NCBI GenBank assembly: GCA_027314645.1
Contig: DAHVAL010000011.1
Coordinates: 1 to 58,849 of the forward strand
Source: Nitrospirota bacterium
GTDB taxonomy: Bacteria; Nitrospirota; Leptospirillia; Leptospirillales; Leptospirillaceae
Length of the DNA: 58,849 nucleotides
Reading direction: 5' to 3'
Part shown: positions 9,405 to 17,409 of the stretch, in pieces
Layout: each line of letters starts with the position of its first letter
Numbering within the stretch: position 1 is the stretch's first letter
Made by a program: the position numbers and the translations under genes
Notes under the pieces: generated by a model
What the model was told of the DNA's origin: nothing
Database searches by the model: none
What the model saw: the letters and a program-made list of their open reading frames with translations, nothing else

Positions 9405-9578
9405 GGGAGCTCCTTTCATCGTCCTGACACGAAAAGTTCTGGGATAATCATTTTGTGCGGAAGGGGCCCCTGGAGTCTCCCCCAGGGAAAGAGGCTTGCC
9501 TTATGGACTGATCCTACCGCACGAATTGGGTGAAAACAACCCTTCCAGCCTCCTTTTTCGGCGTAATTTCCAAAAAAC

Positions 9579-9587
9579 TGTTATAAT
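9579..9587 (+). promoter_or_regulatory. Extended -10 promoter for the pyrophosphatase gene
   Basis: TGTTATAAT is an extended -10 (TG-N-TATAAT). No good -35 hexamer is visible at 17 bases upstream, which is usual for extended -10 promoters. It lies about 50 bases before the ppa start codon. Confidence 0.6.
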
Positions 9588-9637
9588 CCCCCGAATAGTT
9601 CTCGAGGAACGACCTCAATACGAAAACGGAGGCATGA

Positions 9638-10189
9638 ATGTTTAATCCTTGGCATGATCTTTCTTTGGGTGACGATGCTCCTCACGAGATCCAGGTCCTG
9701 ATTGAAATTCCCGCAAAGAGTCACGTCAAGTATGAGCTGGACAAGGACTCGGGTCTGATCCGTGTCGACAGGATCCTCCACAGCGCGGTGTATTACCCCA
9801 CCAATTACGGCTTGATACCTCAAACGTACTGCGAAGACAACGATCCCCTGGACGTTTTCGTATTTTCCTCCGAACCGTTGATCTCCAATTCCATCGTGGT
9901 TGTCCGTCCGGTCGGCATCATCCACATGGAGGATGGGGGGGAAAAGGACGATAAAATTATCGCCGTGATGGTCAAGGATCCCGAATGGGGCGAGTTCCGG
10001 CACATCAAGGACCTTCCACCCCACCGAATCCGTCAGCTGACACAATTCCTCAAGGACTACAAGATCCTGGAAAACAAACAGGTGGTGGTCAAAGACATCG
10101 AGGGAAACACCGTCGCCATCAATGCGATCGAAGATGCCCGCTCCCTCTATCAATCGAAAAAGACCCACCTCATAAAAAAAACGCGGTAG
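9638..10189 (+). CDS. ppa: Inorganic pyrophosphatase (family I)
   Basis: 183 residues, the usual length of bacterial family I soluble pyrophosphatases. It hydrolyses PPi to two phosphates in the cytosol, pulling biosynthetic reactions forward. The metal-binding signature DNDPLDVFVF is intact, as are the N-terminal IEIPAKSHVKYE substrate region and the YPTNYG segment. The Shine-Dalgarno is GGAGG eight bases before the ATG. The next gene, an ABC ATPase, starts six bases after the stop, so ppa may lead a four-gene transcript, although the functions are unrelated. Confidence 0.96.
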   Translation: MFNPWHDLSLGDDAPHEIQVLIEIPAKSHVKYELDKDSGLIRVDRILHSAVYYPTNYGLIPQTYCEDNDPLDVFVFSSEPLISNSIVVVRPVGIIHMEDGGEKDDKIIAVMVKDPEWGEFRHIKDLPPHRIRQLTQFLKDYKILENKQVVVKDIEGNTVAINAIEDARSLYQSKKTHLIKKTR

Positions 10190-10195
10190 GATCCC

Positions 10196-10891
10196 GTGGA
10201 GGAAGGCGATCGTCCTGGACTCTCCGTCCGGCTTGACGCCGTCACGAAAGTTTATGCCGTTTCCGGACAGGAATTGCCGGCGCTGCGGGGAATATCACTT
10301 GAGATCAATCCCGGTGAAGTCCTGGCCCTGGTCGGCAGTTCAGGGTCCGGGAAATCCACTCTCCTGCACCTCTCAGGCCTCCTCGATCGGCCGACCACGG
10401 GATCGATTTTCTACGAAAATCGTCGCGTCGATCAGCTGTCCCCTTCCGAAAGAGCCGTATTGAGGAGCCGCAGGGTGGGCTTCGTGTTCCAGAATTTTCA
10501 GCTGATTCCCCGGACAACCGCCCTCGAGAATGTCGAAATGCCCCTTCTCTATCAAGGAGTTCCCTCACGGGAGCGGCATGAACGGGCACGGATGCTTCTT
10601 TCTTCCGTGGGAATGAGCGACCGGGAAAGAAATTTCCCCTCGCAACTCTCGGGAGGTCAGCAGCAACGCGTCGCCATCGCCCGCGCCTTGGCGGCCTCCC
10701 CCGGTCTCCTTCTTGCAGACGAGCCCACCGGAAACCTCGACAGCCGGTCGGCCTCGTCGATCCTGGACCTTTTGCTGACACTCAAGGAACGCTCCGGCAT
10801 GACATTGGTCTTGGTGACGCATGACCAGGAGCTTGCCCGGGTCGCCAAACGCCTTGTCCGGGTTCGGGACGGGCTCCTGGAGGGGTCCTGA
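10196..10891 (+). CDS. ABC transporter ATP-binding protein (LolD/MacB-N type)
   Basis: 231 residues with a GTG start. Walker A is GSSGSGKST, the signature motif is LSGGQQQRVAIARAL, Walker B is LLLADEPTGNLD and the switch His is in VLVTHDQ. These, with the A(L/I)-x-(N)-V-E-x-P-L-L helical segment, place it in the LolD/MacB/FtsE subgroup, which works with permeases that do mechanotransmission rather than classical import. It overlaps the permease gene by one base (TGATG), indicating translational coupling. Confidence 0.93.
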   Translation: MEEGDRPGLSVRLDAVTKVYAVSGQELPALRGISLEINPGEVLALVGSSGSGKSTLLHLSGLLDRPTTGSIFYENRRVDQLSPSERAVLRSRRVGFVFQNFQLIPRTTALENVEMPLLYQGVPSRERHERARMLLSSVGMSDRERNFPSQLSGGQQQRVAIARALAASPGLLLADEPTGNLDSRSASSILDLLLTLKERSGMTLVLVTHDQELARVAKRLVRVRDGLLEGS

Positions 10892-12099
10892 TGGTTCTCA
10901 TCACCTTGGGCCTCCGGGCTCTACTGAGAAACCCTTTTCGCTCCCTCCTGACCTCCCTGGGAATCGTGATCGGCGTTCTTTCGGTCATCGTGCTTGTCAG
11001 TATCGGTCTTGGCGCCAAACTTCTCGTGCTTCGAAGCATTCAGAACCTGGGACCGAACCTTCTGGTCGTCATTCCCGGAAGCGTCACCGACTCGGGCGCA
11101 CAGGTAGGGGGCGGAACGGACACAACCATGACCTCCGAGGACGCCCGGGCGGTCCGGACAGATTGCCCCGATGTCTGGAACGCCTCCGGCGCGTTGCGGA
11201 CAGCCGCCCAAATCCAGTCTTCCCACGCCAATTGGTCCACCGTCGTTCTGGGAGCTGAACCCAACTACCTGCCTGTGCGGGACTGGCACCTTGCCCGGGG
11301 AGGGTTTTTCGGAAAGGAAGAGGAGGAAGGGGCCGCGCGTGTCGCCGTTCTTGGACGGCTTGTCGTATTGAGGCTTTTCGGACTCGAAAACCCCATCGGA
11401 CAATACATCCAAATCAACCACTCGCCTTTTCGGGTGATCGGGGTCCTCTCCTCAAAGGGGCAATCCCCCATGGGGATGAACCAGGACGACATGGTCGTCA
11501 TTCCCCTGTCGACCCTTCAGAGCCAGATCATGGGGGTCACCTACGTCGGCGTGATCCTGGCCGCCGCGATCTCTCCGGATCGTGTGGACGATGCCAAACG
11601 GGAAATCCGGGAGCTTCTGCTCCTCCGGCACCATATTCCCCCCGACGGACGCCCGGACTTCGACATCCAGGCCCTGTCCGACATCGCCCACACCGCCAAT
11701 CGGCTCTCCCTGATCCTCACGGTCCTCTTGGCCCTTATCGCCTCCATTTCCCTGATTGTCGGGGGCATCGGCATTTTAAACATCATGATGGTATCGGTCA
11801 GGGAACGCACAAGGGAAATCGGGATACGCATGGCCATTGGGGCCCGTCCCCGGGATATCCTCGTGCAATTTCTGACGGAAAGTGCCGCGCTCTCTTTTAT
11901 TGGGGGTTTGGGAGGGGGTCTTCTGGGGATCTTGTCGATCGTCGCCATCCGTTCAATGCTTGATTGGCCCGCCCCCATTCCATGGGAAGGGACGGCTGTG
12001 ACCGTGTTCGGAGCAACGGTGTTGGGGGTGCTTTTCGGACTTTACCCGGCATGGAGAGCCTCGCGGCTTGATCCCATGGACGCCCTGAGATACGAATGA
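10891..12099 (+). CDS. MacB-type ABC transporter permease
   Basis: 402 residues: one N-terminal membrane helix (~20-45), a large MacB periplasmic core-like domain (~50-270), then three C-terminal helices around 280-385 containing the FtsX-type motif VRERTREIGIRMAIGA. This is the topology of MacB/FtsX/LolC permeases. The ATPase is encoded separately just upstream. The membrane-fusion protein follows, so the set forms a tripartite-type efflux or extrusion system; no outer-membrane TolC-like gene is present in the window. The substrate cannot be read. Confidence 0.92.
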   Translation: MVLITLGLRALLRNPFRSLLTSLGIVIGVLSVIVLVSIGLGAKLLVLRSIQNLGPNLLVVIPGSVTDSGAQVGGGTDTTMTSEDARAVRTDCPDVWNASGALRTAAQIQSSHANWSTVVLGAEPNYLPVRDWHLARGGFFGKEEEEGAARVAVLGRLVVLRLFGLENPIGQYIQINHSPFRVIGVLSSKGQSPMGMNQDDMVVIPLSTLQSQIMGVTYVGVILAAAISPDRVDDAKREIRELLLLRHHIPPDGRPDFDIQALSDIAHTANRLSLILTVLLALIASISLIVGGIGILNIMMVSVRERTREIGIRMAIGARPRDILVQFLTESAALSFIGGLGGGLLGILSIVAIRSMLDWPAPIPWEGTAVTVFGATVLGVLFGLYPAWRASRLDPMDALRYE

Positions 12100-12125
12100 C
12101 CACGGCAGAGGGACAGAGAATCCTG

Positions 12126-12131
12126 TATAAT
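12126..12131 (+). promoter_or_regulatory. Possible -10 element before the membrane-fusion gene
   Basis: A perfect TATAAT hexamer sits in the 92-base gap between the permease and membrane-fusion genes. No good -35 is present 16-18 bases upstream. It may give a secondary internal promoter. Confidence 0.3.
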
Positions 12132-12191
12132 CCTTCCAGAGACCCCTCACAAAAGCCATGATCTCCTTTAGCCATCCTGGAGACAGAGTCC

Positions 12192-13337
12192 TTGAAGTCT
12201 TTAATGGGAAAAAAGAAAATCATCCCAGGCATTCTGGTCCTTCTTGCCGTGGGCGGAGCCTTTTTCGTGGTCGACATGAAGTCCACCCCCAAAGCCCCCC
12301 CTTTCATCACACGAACCCTTCATCGGGGGACGCTCCACCGGACAGTCACCGCCACCGGCCGGCTCAAGGCCCTCCGGACTGTCCACGTGGGGACACAGGT
12401 CAGCGGGATCATCACACGCATCGCGGTGGACTTCAACTCGAAGGTCCACACAAGGGAAATCCTCGCCCAGATCGACCCCGCCATCTATCAGACCCAAGTC
12501 TCCGAGGCCCAATCGAATCTCTCGAAGATGGATACAAAGATCACCCTTGACCGGATCCAGTTGAGCCGCGACAAGGACCTTCTTGCCCACCACATCATTG
12601 CCAGAAGCACCTATGACAGTGATCAAGCCCAGCTCATGATGGACCTCGCCACCCGAAAACAGTTGAAAGCCGCCTTGAAGCTCGCGGAGACCGACTTGTC
12701 CTACACGACAATCCGAGCGCCCATCGACGGCGTGGTCATCTCCAGAAAGGTCCAGATCGGGCAGACGGTCACCTCCGCCTTCAAAACGCCCCATCTCTTC
12801 ACGATCGCTCACGACCTTCGTGAGATGCGCCTCGACACCAGGGTCTCGGAGGCGGACATTGGATCGGTGGCCCCGGGACAGGCCGTCGCCTTTCAGGTCC
12901 CGGCCTATCCCGACAGGACCTTTCACGGGTCGGTCACAGTCGTCCGGGACCACCCCCGGACCGTCTCCCATGTGGTGACCTATGACGTGCTCTCCACCGT
13001 CCCCAATCCGGACAAACTCTTGAAGCCCGGAATGACCGCCATGGTCACGATTCATACCGGAGACCTTCCGAATGCCCTCCTGGTTCCAAACGGGGCCTTT
13101 GTCTATCGCCCGCCCCGAAAATATTTTCCTGATCTCGACTCTCTCCGGAAGAAACATGCCAATTTTGTCTTTCTCCTGAGAGAAGCCGGAGACAGATGGA
13201 AGATCGAGGCCGTTCCGGTGAATATTGGGCCAAGCGACGGGTTGGTTTCGACGGTCACGGGGAATCTGACGGACAAGGACAAGGTCATCGTTCGGGACAC
13301 AGGACGTCACAGCCACACGGGGGGACTTTTTCCGTAA
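12192..13337 (+). CDS. HlyD/MacA-type periplasmic adaptor (membrane-fusion protein)
   Basis: 381 residues: a short cytoplasmic start and one N-terminal membrane helix (IIPGILVLLAVGGAFFVV), then the barrel-sandwich/lipoyl half around VGTQVSGIITRIAVDFNSKV, a short alpha hairpin (~95-165), the second lipoyl half IRAPIDGVVISRKVQIGQTV, and beta-barrel domains. These are MacA/HlyD family features. The TTG at 12192 has GGAG nine bases upstream; an in-frame ATG at 12204 would be 21 bases from it, so I keep TTG with moderate certainty. It probably links the MacB-type permease to an outer-membrane channel encoded elsewhere. Confidence 0.9.
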   Translation: MKSLMGKKKIIPGILVLLAVGGAFFVVDMKSTPKAPPFITRTLHRGTLHRTVTATGRLKALRTVHVGTQVSGIITRIAVDFNSKVHTREILAQIDPAIYQTQVSEAQSNLSKMDTKITLDRIQLSRDKDLLAHHIIARSTYDSDQAQLMMDLATRKQLKAALKLAETDLSYTTIRAPIDGVVISRKVQIGQTVTSAFKTPHLFTIAHDLREMRLDTRVSEADIGSVAPGQAVAFQVPAYPDRTFHGSVTVVRDHPRTVSHVVTYDVLSTVPNPDKLLKPGMTAMVTIHTGDLPNALLVPNGAFVYRPPRKYFPDLDSLRKKHANFVFLLREAGDRWKIEAVPVNIGPSDGLVSTVTGNLTDKDKVIVRDTGRHSHTGGLFP

Positions 13338-13360
13338 CCCTCCCCGACGGTCATGACGAA

Positions 13361-13954
13361 TCAGGAGGCAGGAGAAACAGAATTTTCCTTGAATGCAAGA
13401 ATTTCGCGCTGTCTCAGGATCAGATACTGGACCAGGGATTCTTTCATCTCCCCTTCGAGGCCGATCCAGCGCCCCGTCACCGCGTGGCCATTTGCCGAGC
13501 CCGGAGCCTCCTCGCCATCCCATGGGACTGAGTGCACGATCGAGAGATCGCAATCGATTTCGCAGGCCGGAAGCGTGGGAAGCTCAAGGATCAAGGTTCC
13601 CCTCGTGCCGGAAGAGAGAGGTTCAGGGGAGTAAAATGTCAGCGCGCTTTCGGAGACTCTGACAGGAACAACCCGAGGGAGGCGCAAGGGCTCCCCCCGG
13701 GACAGCCGGTCGAGACTGTCGAGAATTTGGCCCATCCTCAAGTCCAAGGATTGGAAGAGGCTGACCCAGGGAACGTCCGTGTCGGGGATGGTGGATGCAT
13801 GGGGAAAGGCAAGCAAGGGACGACGCCGCCGGGAAAACGGGTGATCCACAGAACGCGCGGTCACTCCCGGAAGGAATAGAAGCGGAAGGTGGTCGTCGAC
13901 GTGCAAGGACGGATGAAAGGATTGATCGGAGAATTCCGTCCCGTTCAATGGCAA
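13361..13954 (-). CDS. Putative atypical PilZ-like domain protein
   Basis: 197 residues, soluble. The C-terminal ~100 residues have the rhythm of a PilZ beta barrel: VRVSESALTFYSPEPLSSG, then a LILELPTLPA strand, and an ending of SLVQYLILRQREIL, which resembles the last PilZ helix. The RxxxR c-di-GMP binding motif usually found before the barrel is not recognisable, so ligand binding is doubtful. The start is uncertain: TTG at 13954 or TTG at 13948, with GGAG just upstream. It ends the minus-strand block below the glycosyltransferases and converges on the membrane-fusion gene. A flagellar or surface-related role is inferred only from position. Confidence 0.6.
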   Translation of the reverse strand: MPLNGTEFSDQSFHPSLHVDDHLPLLFLPGVTARSVDHPFSRRRRPLLAFPHASTIPDTDVPWVSLFQSLDLRMGQILDSLDRLSRGEPLRLPRVVPVRVSESALTFYSPEPLSSGTRGTLILELPTLPACEIDCDLSIVHSVPWDGEEAPGSANGHAVTGRWIGLEGEMKESLVQYLILRQREILAFKENSVSPAS

Positions 13955-13984
13955 AGACTCCAGCGGGAAAAATAGAGAGGAAAA

Positions 13985-14200
13985 TCAGGAATATAAATTG
14001 ACCCGTCCACCTACTGAGGGAGAGTCGTCACTCCGTTCGTTTTGTTCGGTCTGCTCTCCCCGAACCCGGGAGCGCTCTTCCTCCCCACGGGCTTCTTCTT
14101 CCGACCGACGGGCGGCAGCTCGTTCCGCGGCCTGGTCGGAAGGTTCACTACGTCCAACGGGCTGGTCGAGGTTGGTGATATTATTGATGCCGAAGGCCAT
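13985..14200 (-). CDS. Small hypothetical charged protein
   Basis: 71 residues, unrecognised. A short start MAFGINNITNL is followed by a highly charged, probably helical or disordered Glu/Arg/Ala-rich segment. A modest Shine-Dalgarno (CGGAG, eight bases) precedes the ATG. It sits 30 bases after its upstream neighbour and 30 bases before the PilZ-like gene, in the same direction, which supports a real small gene in a three-gene unit. No function can be assigned. Confidence 0.45.
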   Translation of the reverse strand: MAFGINNITNLDQPVGRSEPSDQAAERAAARRSEEEARGEEERSRVRGEQTEQNERSDDSPSVGGRVNLYS

Positions 14201-14230
14201 GATCGAAACTCCGGTCCGAAGAGTGAAAGG

Positions 14231-14701
14231 TCAGGCAGTCTGGTTGAGTTTCATTCCCTGGAACATCATGTAGGCTTCCCGGGCGGCCGTCCGGCTTTCC
14301 TCGTAGGCCCCCACCCGGATTCCCGCCGCTCCGATACCGTCCGACACGGGCAGCGACGGCGTGGGAAGGGAGGTCTCCTCCCAATGGTTGCCGATTTTCT
14401 TCATCCCGTCGTTGCGGTCGGTCTGATGAATCACGACATCGGTCACGATACTGTGTCCGACCGGCTGGGAGTAAACCGACACTTCCGCCGGAACGGACCC
14501 GACGGTGTCGATCCCGGCCATCACGCGGGACACGACCCCCTCATCCGAGGAGGTCATTTCGCTCACGGGAGGGAGGGCATGAAAGGACGAATTCTTTTGT
14601 GAGTGGGAGACGGGCGCAACACGACCTTCCGAAAGGGACAGATCTCCACTTTCGGCCTTCGATTGGTCATATCCCCGGTTGCTCACCGCCTGGACAGCCA
14701 T
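14231..14701 (-). CDS. Hypothetical protein
   Basis: 156 residues, unrecognised, no membrane segment or signal peptide. The ATG at 14701 is chosen because AGGAGAAG lies directly upstream; an in-frame longer start at 14734 lacks one. The middle part is Ser/Val-rich. The C-terminal segment ending AYMMFQGMKLNQTA looks helical. It is the first gene after a good sigma-70-like promoter (14751-14778), probably leading a three-gene unit with the two genes downstream. Confidence 0.55.
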   Translation of the reverse strand: MAVQAVSNRGYDQSKAESGDLSLSEGRVAPVSHSQKNSSFHALPPVSEMTSSDEGVVSRVMAGIDTVGSVPAEVSVYSQPVGHSIVTDVVIHQTDRNDGMKKIGNHWEETSLPTPSLPVSDGIGAAGIRVGAYEESRTAAREAYMMFQGMKLNQTA

Positions 14702-14750
14702 TCCTCTTCTCCTGACAGGTGGACATCCACCCACAAACTACCACACCGTT

Positions 14751-14778
14751 AGTATAGCATGGAAATTCGCGTCGTCAA
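14751..14778 (-). promoter_or_regulatory. Sigma-70-type promoter for the 14701-13361 unit
   Basis: On the minus strand: TTGACG (14778-14773), 16-base spacer, TATACT (14756-14751), with TG one base before the -10. The match to the vegetative consensus is good. It fires toward the hypothetical gene starting at 14701. Confidence 0.65.
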
Positions 14779-14824
14779 GAATATTTGGCTGATGCAAGAC
14801 GGGGTTCCTGCTGGAAACACCCGC

Positions 14825-14849
14825 AAAAACCAGGGATTTTGCCAAATCC
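14825..14849 (-). terminator. Weak intrinsic terminator-like hairpin
   Basis: On the minus strand GGATTT-GGCA-AAATCC is followed four bases later by TTTTT. It lies ten bases past the stop of the 15542-14859 gene and before the next promoter, which fits transcript separation, but the stem is short and half AT. Confidence 0.35.
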
Positions 14850-14858
14850 TTCGGGCGC

Positions 14859-15542
14859 TCAAGCAACGATCAACGTCCCCTTTCGCTCCGCTTCCAGGAC
14901 CTGCCCGAGAACCCTGGATGTTTTGATTCGACCTTTTTGAAGAAGCGGCAGAATCTCGTATTCCACAAGATCGGCCAAAAGGATCCAATCCTGGGATTCC
15001 TGGGCTTTGAGCATCCCATCTAGCAAGGAGTCGATGCGGTCGGTTTCCTCGATGAAGGAGACGCTGAAGCCCTCCAGGCCGGATTGCTGTTCGATCCTCT
15101 CCACCTCTTCAACGAGGACCTGGGCGGTGACCATTCCCTCCAGCCCCTTGATGTATATTCCCCCATCGGCCTTTTCCCCATCGCGGGAGGAAAAAACGGC
15201 CTGAATATCTCCTTTTCTCAAGTTGTTCCCGATTTCCTGGAAGACAACCATGAGACTGTCCATATGGGCCACCAGATCGGACAGCACTCCCTTGAGGAGG
15301 GTATCGAGCGGTTCGGTCAGGATCTCCAGAAGAAAGGGTTCTTCCGGTCCGATCGCGATGATTTCGGAACGATTCGCGGGGGTGCCGTTCAGGGACACTC
15401 CGATCAGCGTCCGATCAGGCGTGATTCCTGCGATCACCCGATCCAAGGCGTCGGCAAGGGTTTCACCGTCCATCCGCGTCCATTCGGCGGACTTGCCGTC
15501 TATCATGATTGCTTGTGTCGCACCGTTTTCATGAGACCCCAT
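14859..15542 (-). CDS. Hypothetical protein at the end of the glycosyltransferase operon
   Basis: 227 residues, soluble, acidic, mostly helical, unrecognised. The ATG at 15542 has an ideal Shine-Dalgarno (AAGGAGG, six bases), so the in-frame ATG at 15557 is unlikely. The first third looks like a small beta-rich domain (IDGKSAEWTRMDGETLADAL). The rest is helical with segments such as LLADLVEYEILPLLQ. It follows the GT9 gene by 43 bases in the same direction, so it is probably co-transcribed with the glycosyltransferases. No function can be assigned. Confidence 0.6.
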   Translation of the reverse strand: MGSHENGATQAIMIDGKSAEWTRMDGETLADALDRVIAGITPDRTLIGVSLNGTPANRSEIIAIGPEEPFLLEILTEPLDTLLKGVLSDLVAHMDSLMVVFQEIGNNLRKGDIQAVFSSRDGEKADGGIYIKGLEGMVTAQVLVEEVERIEQQSGLEGFSVSFIEETDRIDSLLDGMLKAQESQDWILLADLVEYEILPLLQKGRIKTSRVLGQVLEAERKGTLIVA

Positions 15543-15585
15543 TTCATCCTCCTTCATTTAAGCTCGTTCACTCGATTGTGTCCGG

Positions 15586-17409
15586 TCATGCCCGAAGCGT
15601 CGGGAGCATTCCGTTCTCCGATTTCTCCACTCCTTGGTGGAAAACATTCAGCCGGTCCATGGTGGAGAACCATCGATCAGCCAGCCTGGTGAGGCGTTCG
15701 TTTCTTAAAAGGGCCGTTCTATACACCTGTTCCACCCCAACGATCATCTCCAGGAGGCGCATGGGATCGTCAATCGCCACCGCCTCCTTTTCGATTTCAA
15801 AAAGGGTTGCGACCGGGGACACGGTCGGCGCCACCCACCCAAGTTCCTGGATTTTCACGTCCAAGTCTTCGAGAGCCCGGGTGCGATCCTCCAAGTCCTG
15901 TCGATGTCCATCATTCTCGATTCCCTCCTCCACCCGGTCCCGAAGCGACCGGCAGAGACTTTCCCCTTCACGGAACAATCCCCCAAGTTCGAGGTGGGCA
16001 TTTCTGAGTTCTTCCCAAAGATTTCGGGAAAGACCACCGATATCGTAGTCCTTCGCCAACACGTCGCACTCCGTCGCCCAATCAAGAAGGTCCCGCCCCT
16101 CCTCGATCCCGAACACCTGCCGATAAAGGTTTCTGAAAAGGTCTGCCAACCCCAGGGGCGGACGGGAGACGGGGCGGTACCGAAGGCGTCCACGCCCATC
16201 CCAATCCGAAATGGCGACAAGCAGCTGAAATCCGGGGGGGTGATGCGACAGAAATTCGGTCAGGCTCTGCCGGAGCCCCTCCCCCTTCCGGTCTCTCGCT
16301 TCGAGAACGGAAAGGAGAAGTCCCAGCCATTCGGGATCAATGTCCTCCCTGCAGACAGGGTTGAGGCAATGGGCATCGATTCCGCAGGGGGCACAGGCTT
16401 TTCGCGTCTGAAGCACGATATGCCCATGCCCGTAAGGGGCGGTTTCCGGATAGAAAAGGTTGGCGAAGGAGAGTGCGATCACCGGCGTTCCCATGGCCGC
16501 CGCCACGTGCATCGCCCCCGTATCGTTCGACACTAGGCGCGACACCGAACGCAAGACTTGGGCAAGCCCCCGGATCGAAGTCTGTCCCGTCAGATCCAGG
16601 AGACGTCCGGCCGTCCATCGGTCTTCAAGCGCGGCGACAATTCTCCTGTTGCGCGCCGCATCCTCCTCCCCGGCACCCACCAGAACGACCCCCCAATCAG
16701 GACTTCGGGAAAGAAAATGGGAGATCATCCGGATGAAGGATTTTTCCGGCCACCGCTTGATGTCCACCGACGCTCCGGTCTGAACGGCGATCCAAGGCCG
16801 GTTTTCCGGGAGGCAAGGAACGGCATCGAACTCCATTTTTTCCGGGAGCACGAGCCCTTGGGGGGAAGGAACCCTGGCAATACGAAGGAAAAGGTCGACA
16901 AGGTTCGAGTCGTTATAGAGGCGGTTTCGGACCATCATTCCGAAATAGGCGATGGCGGGATCATTAAAGGCCCGGAATCCGTCCCGCGTCATGATGACCC
17001 CTCGAACCTCCCGGGCCTTCAGGAGATAGCCCAGAACCGTCCCGATCCGGTTCGGCGTCAGGTTGATCAGAAGATCGTACGGCTCCCTGTTCCAGTCCGA
17101 TGTCATGGCGCGGATGCGGCTGATCTTCCCGCTCCAGGAAATCGTGTCGTCGTAGACCATCCGACGAATGGCCTGCCCATCCACCAGGAATAGGTCGTCG
17201 AACAGGGACAGTCCCGCGGCCGTCTCCCCGAACTCCCGATAGGCCACCAGTCCGATTTTGCACCCGGGGTGCTGTTCTCTCAGCGATGCCGCCATCGGAG
17301 CCATCTGGAACAGATCCCCCATCCTCGTCATGGCGATCACGAGGATCGAGCGGACCGATTCTTCGGATTGGGCACGGGAATCCGGCGATCTGGAGCGGCG
17401 TCTCTTCAT
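15586..17409 (-). CDS. Glycosyltransferase family 9 (heptosyltransferase-like) with C-terminal extension
   Basis: 607 residues. Residues ~20-370 are a GT-B fold of the GT9/heptosyltransferase type: an N-terminal ILVIAMTRMGDLFQM segment, WIAVQTGASVDIKRWP at the donor side, and VSNDTGAMHVAAAMGTPVIALSF, the typical C-domain motif. A Cys-containing segment (CAPCGIDAHCLNPVC) follows. The last ~230 residues form a helical extension of unknown role. Its ATG overlaps the stop of the upstream CgeB-like gene (ATGA), so translation is coupled. The family transfers heptose or related sugars; lipopolysaccharide or flagellin could be the acceptor. Confidence 0.85.
   Translation of the reverse strand: MKRRRSRSPDSRAQSEESVRSILVIAMTRMGDLFQMAPMAASLREQHPGCKIGLVAYREFGETAAGLSLFDDLFLVDGQAIRRMVYDDTISWSGKISRIRAMTSDWNREPYDLLINLTPNRIGTVLGYLLKAREVRGVIMTRDGFRAFNDPAIAYFGMMVRNRLYNDSNLVDLFLRIARVPSPQGLVLPEKMEFDAVPCLPENRPWIAVQTGASVDIKRWPEKSFIRMISHFLSRSPDWGVVLVGAGEEDAARNRRIVAALEDRWTAGRLLDLTGQTSIRGLAQVLRSVSRLVSNDTGAMHVAAAMGTPVIALSFANLFYPETAPYGHGHIVLQTRKACAPCGIDAHCLNPVCREDIDPEWLGLLLSVLEARDRKGEGLRQSLTEFLSHHPPGFQLLVAISDWDGRGRLRYRPVSRPPLGLADLFRNLYRQVFGIEEGRDLLDWATECDVLAKDYDIGGLSRNLWEELRNAHLELGGLFREGESLCRSLRDRVEEGIENDGHRQDLEDRTRALEDLDVKIQELGWVAPTVSPVATLFEIEKEAVAIDDPMRLLEMIVGVEQVYRTALLRNERLTRLADRWFSTMDRLNVFHQGVEKSENGMLPTLRA

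Noticed and set aside
12201-13553. 450-codon minus-strand frame opposite the membrane-fusion gene
   Set aside because: Antisense to a clear HlyD/MacA protein; no domain and no start signals.
14785-14815. GG...GC pair resembling a sigma-54 promoter before the 14701 gene
   Set aside because: The spacing is 11 rather than 10 bases, and a good sigma-70-type promoter lies just downstream.
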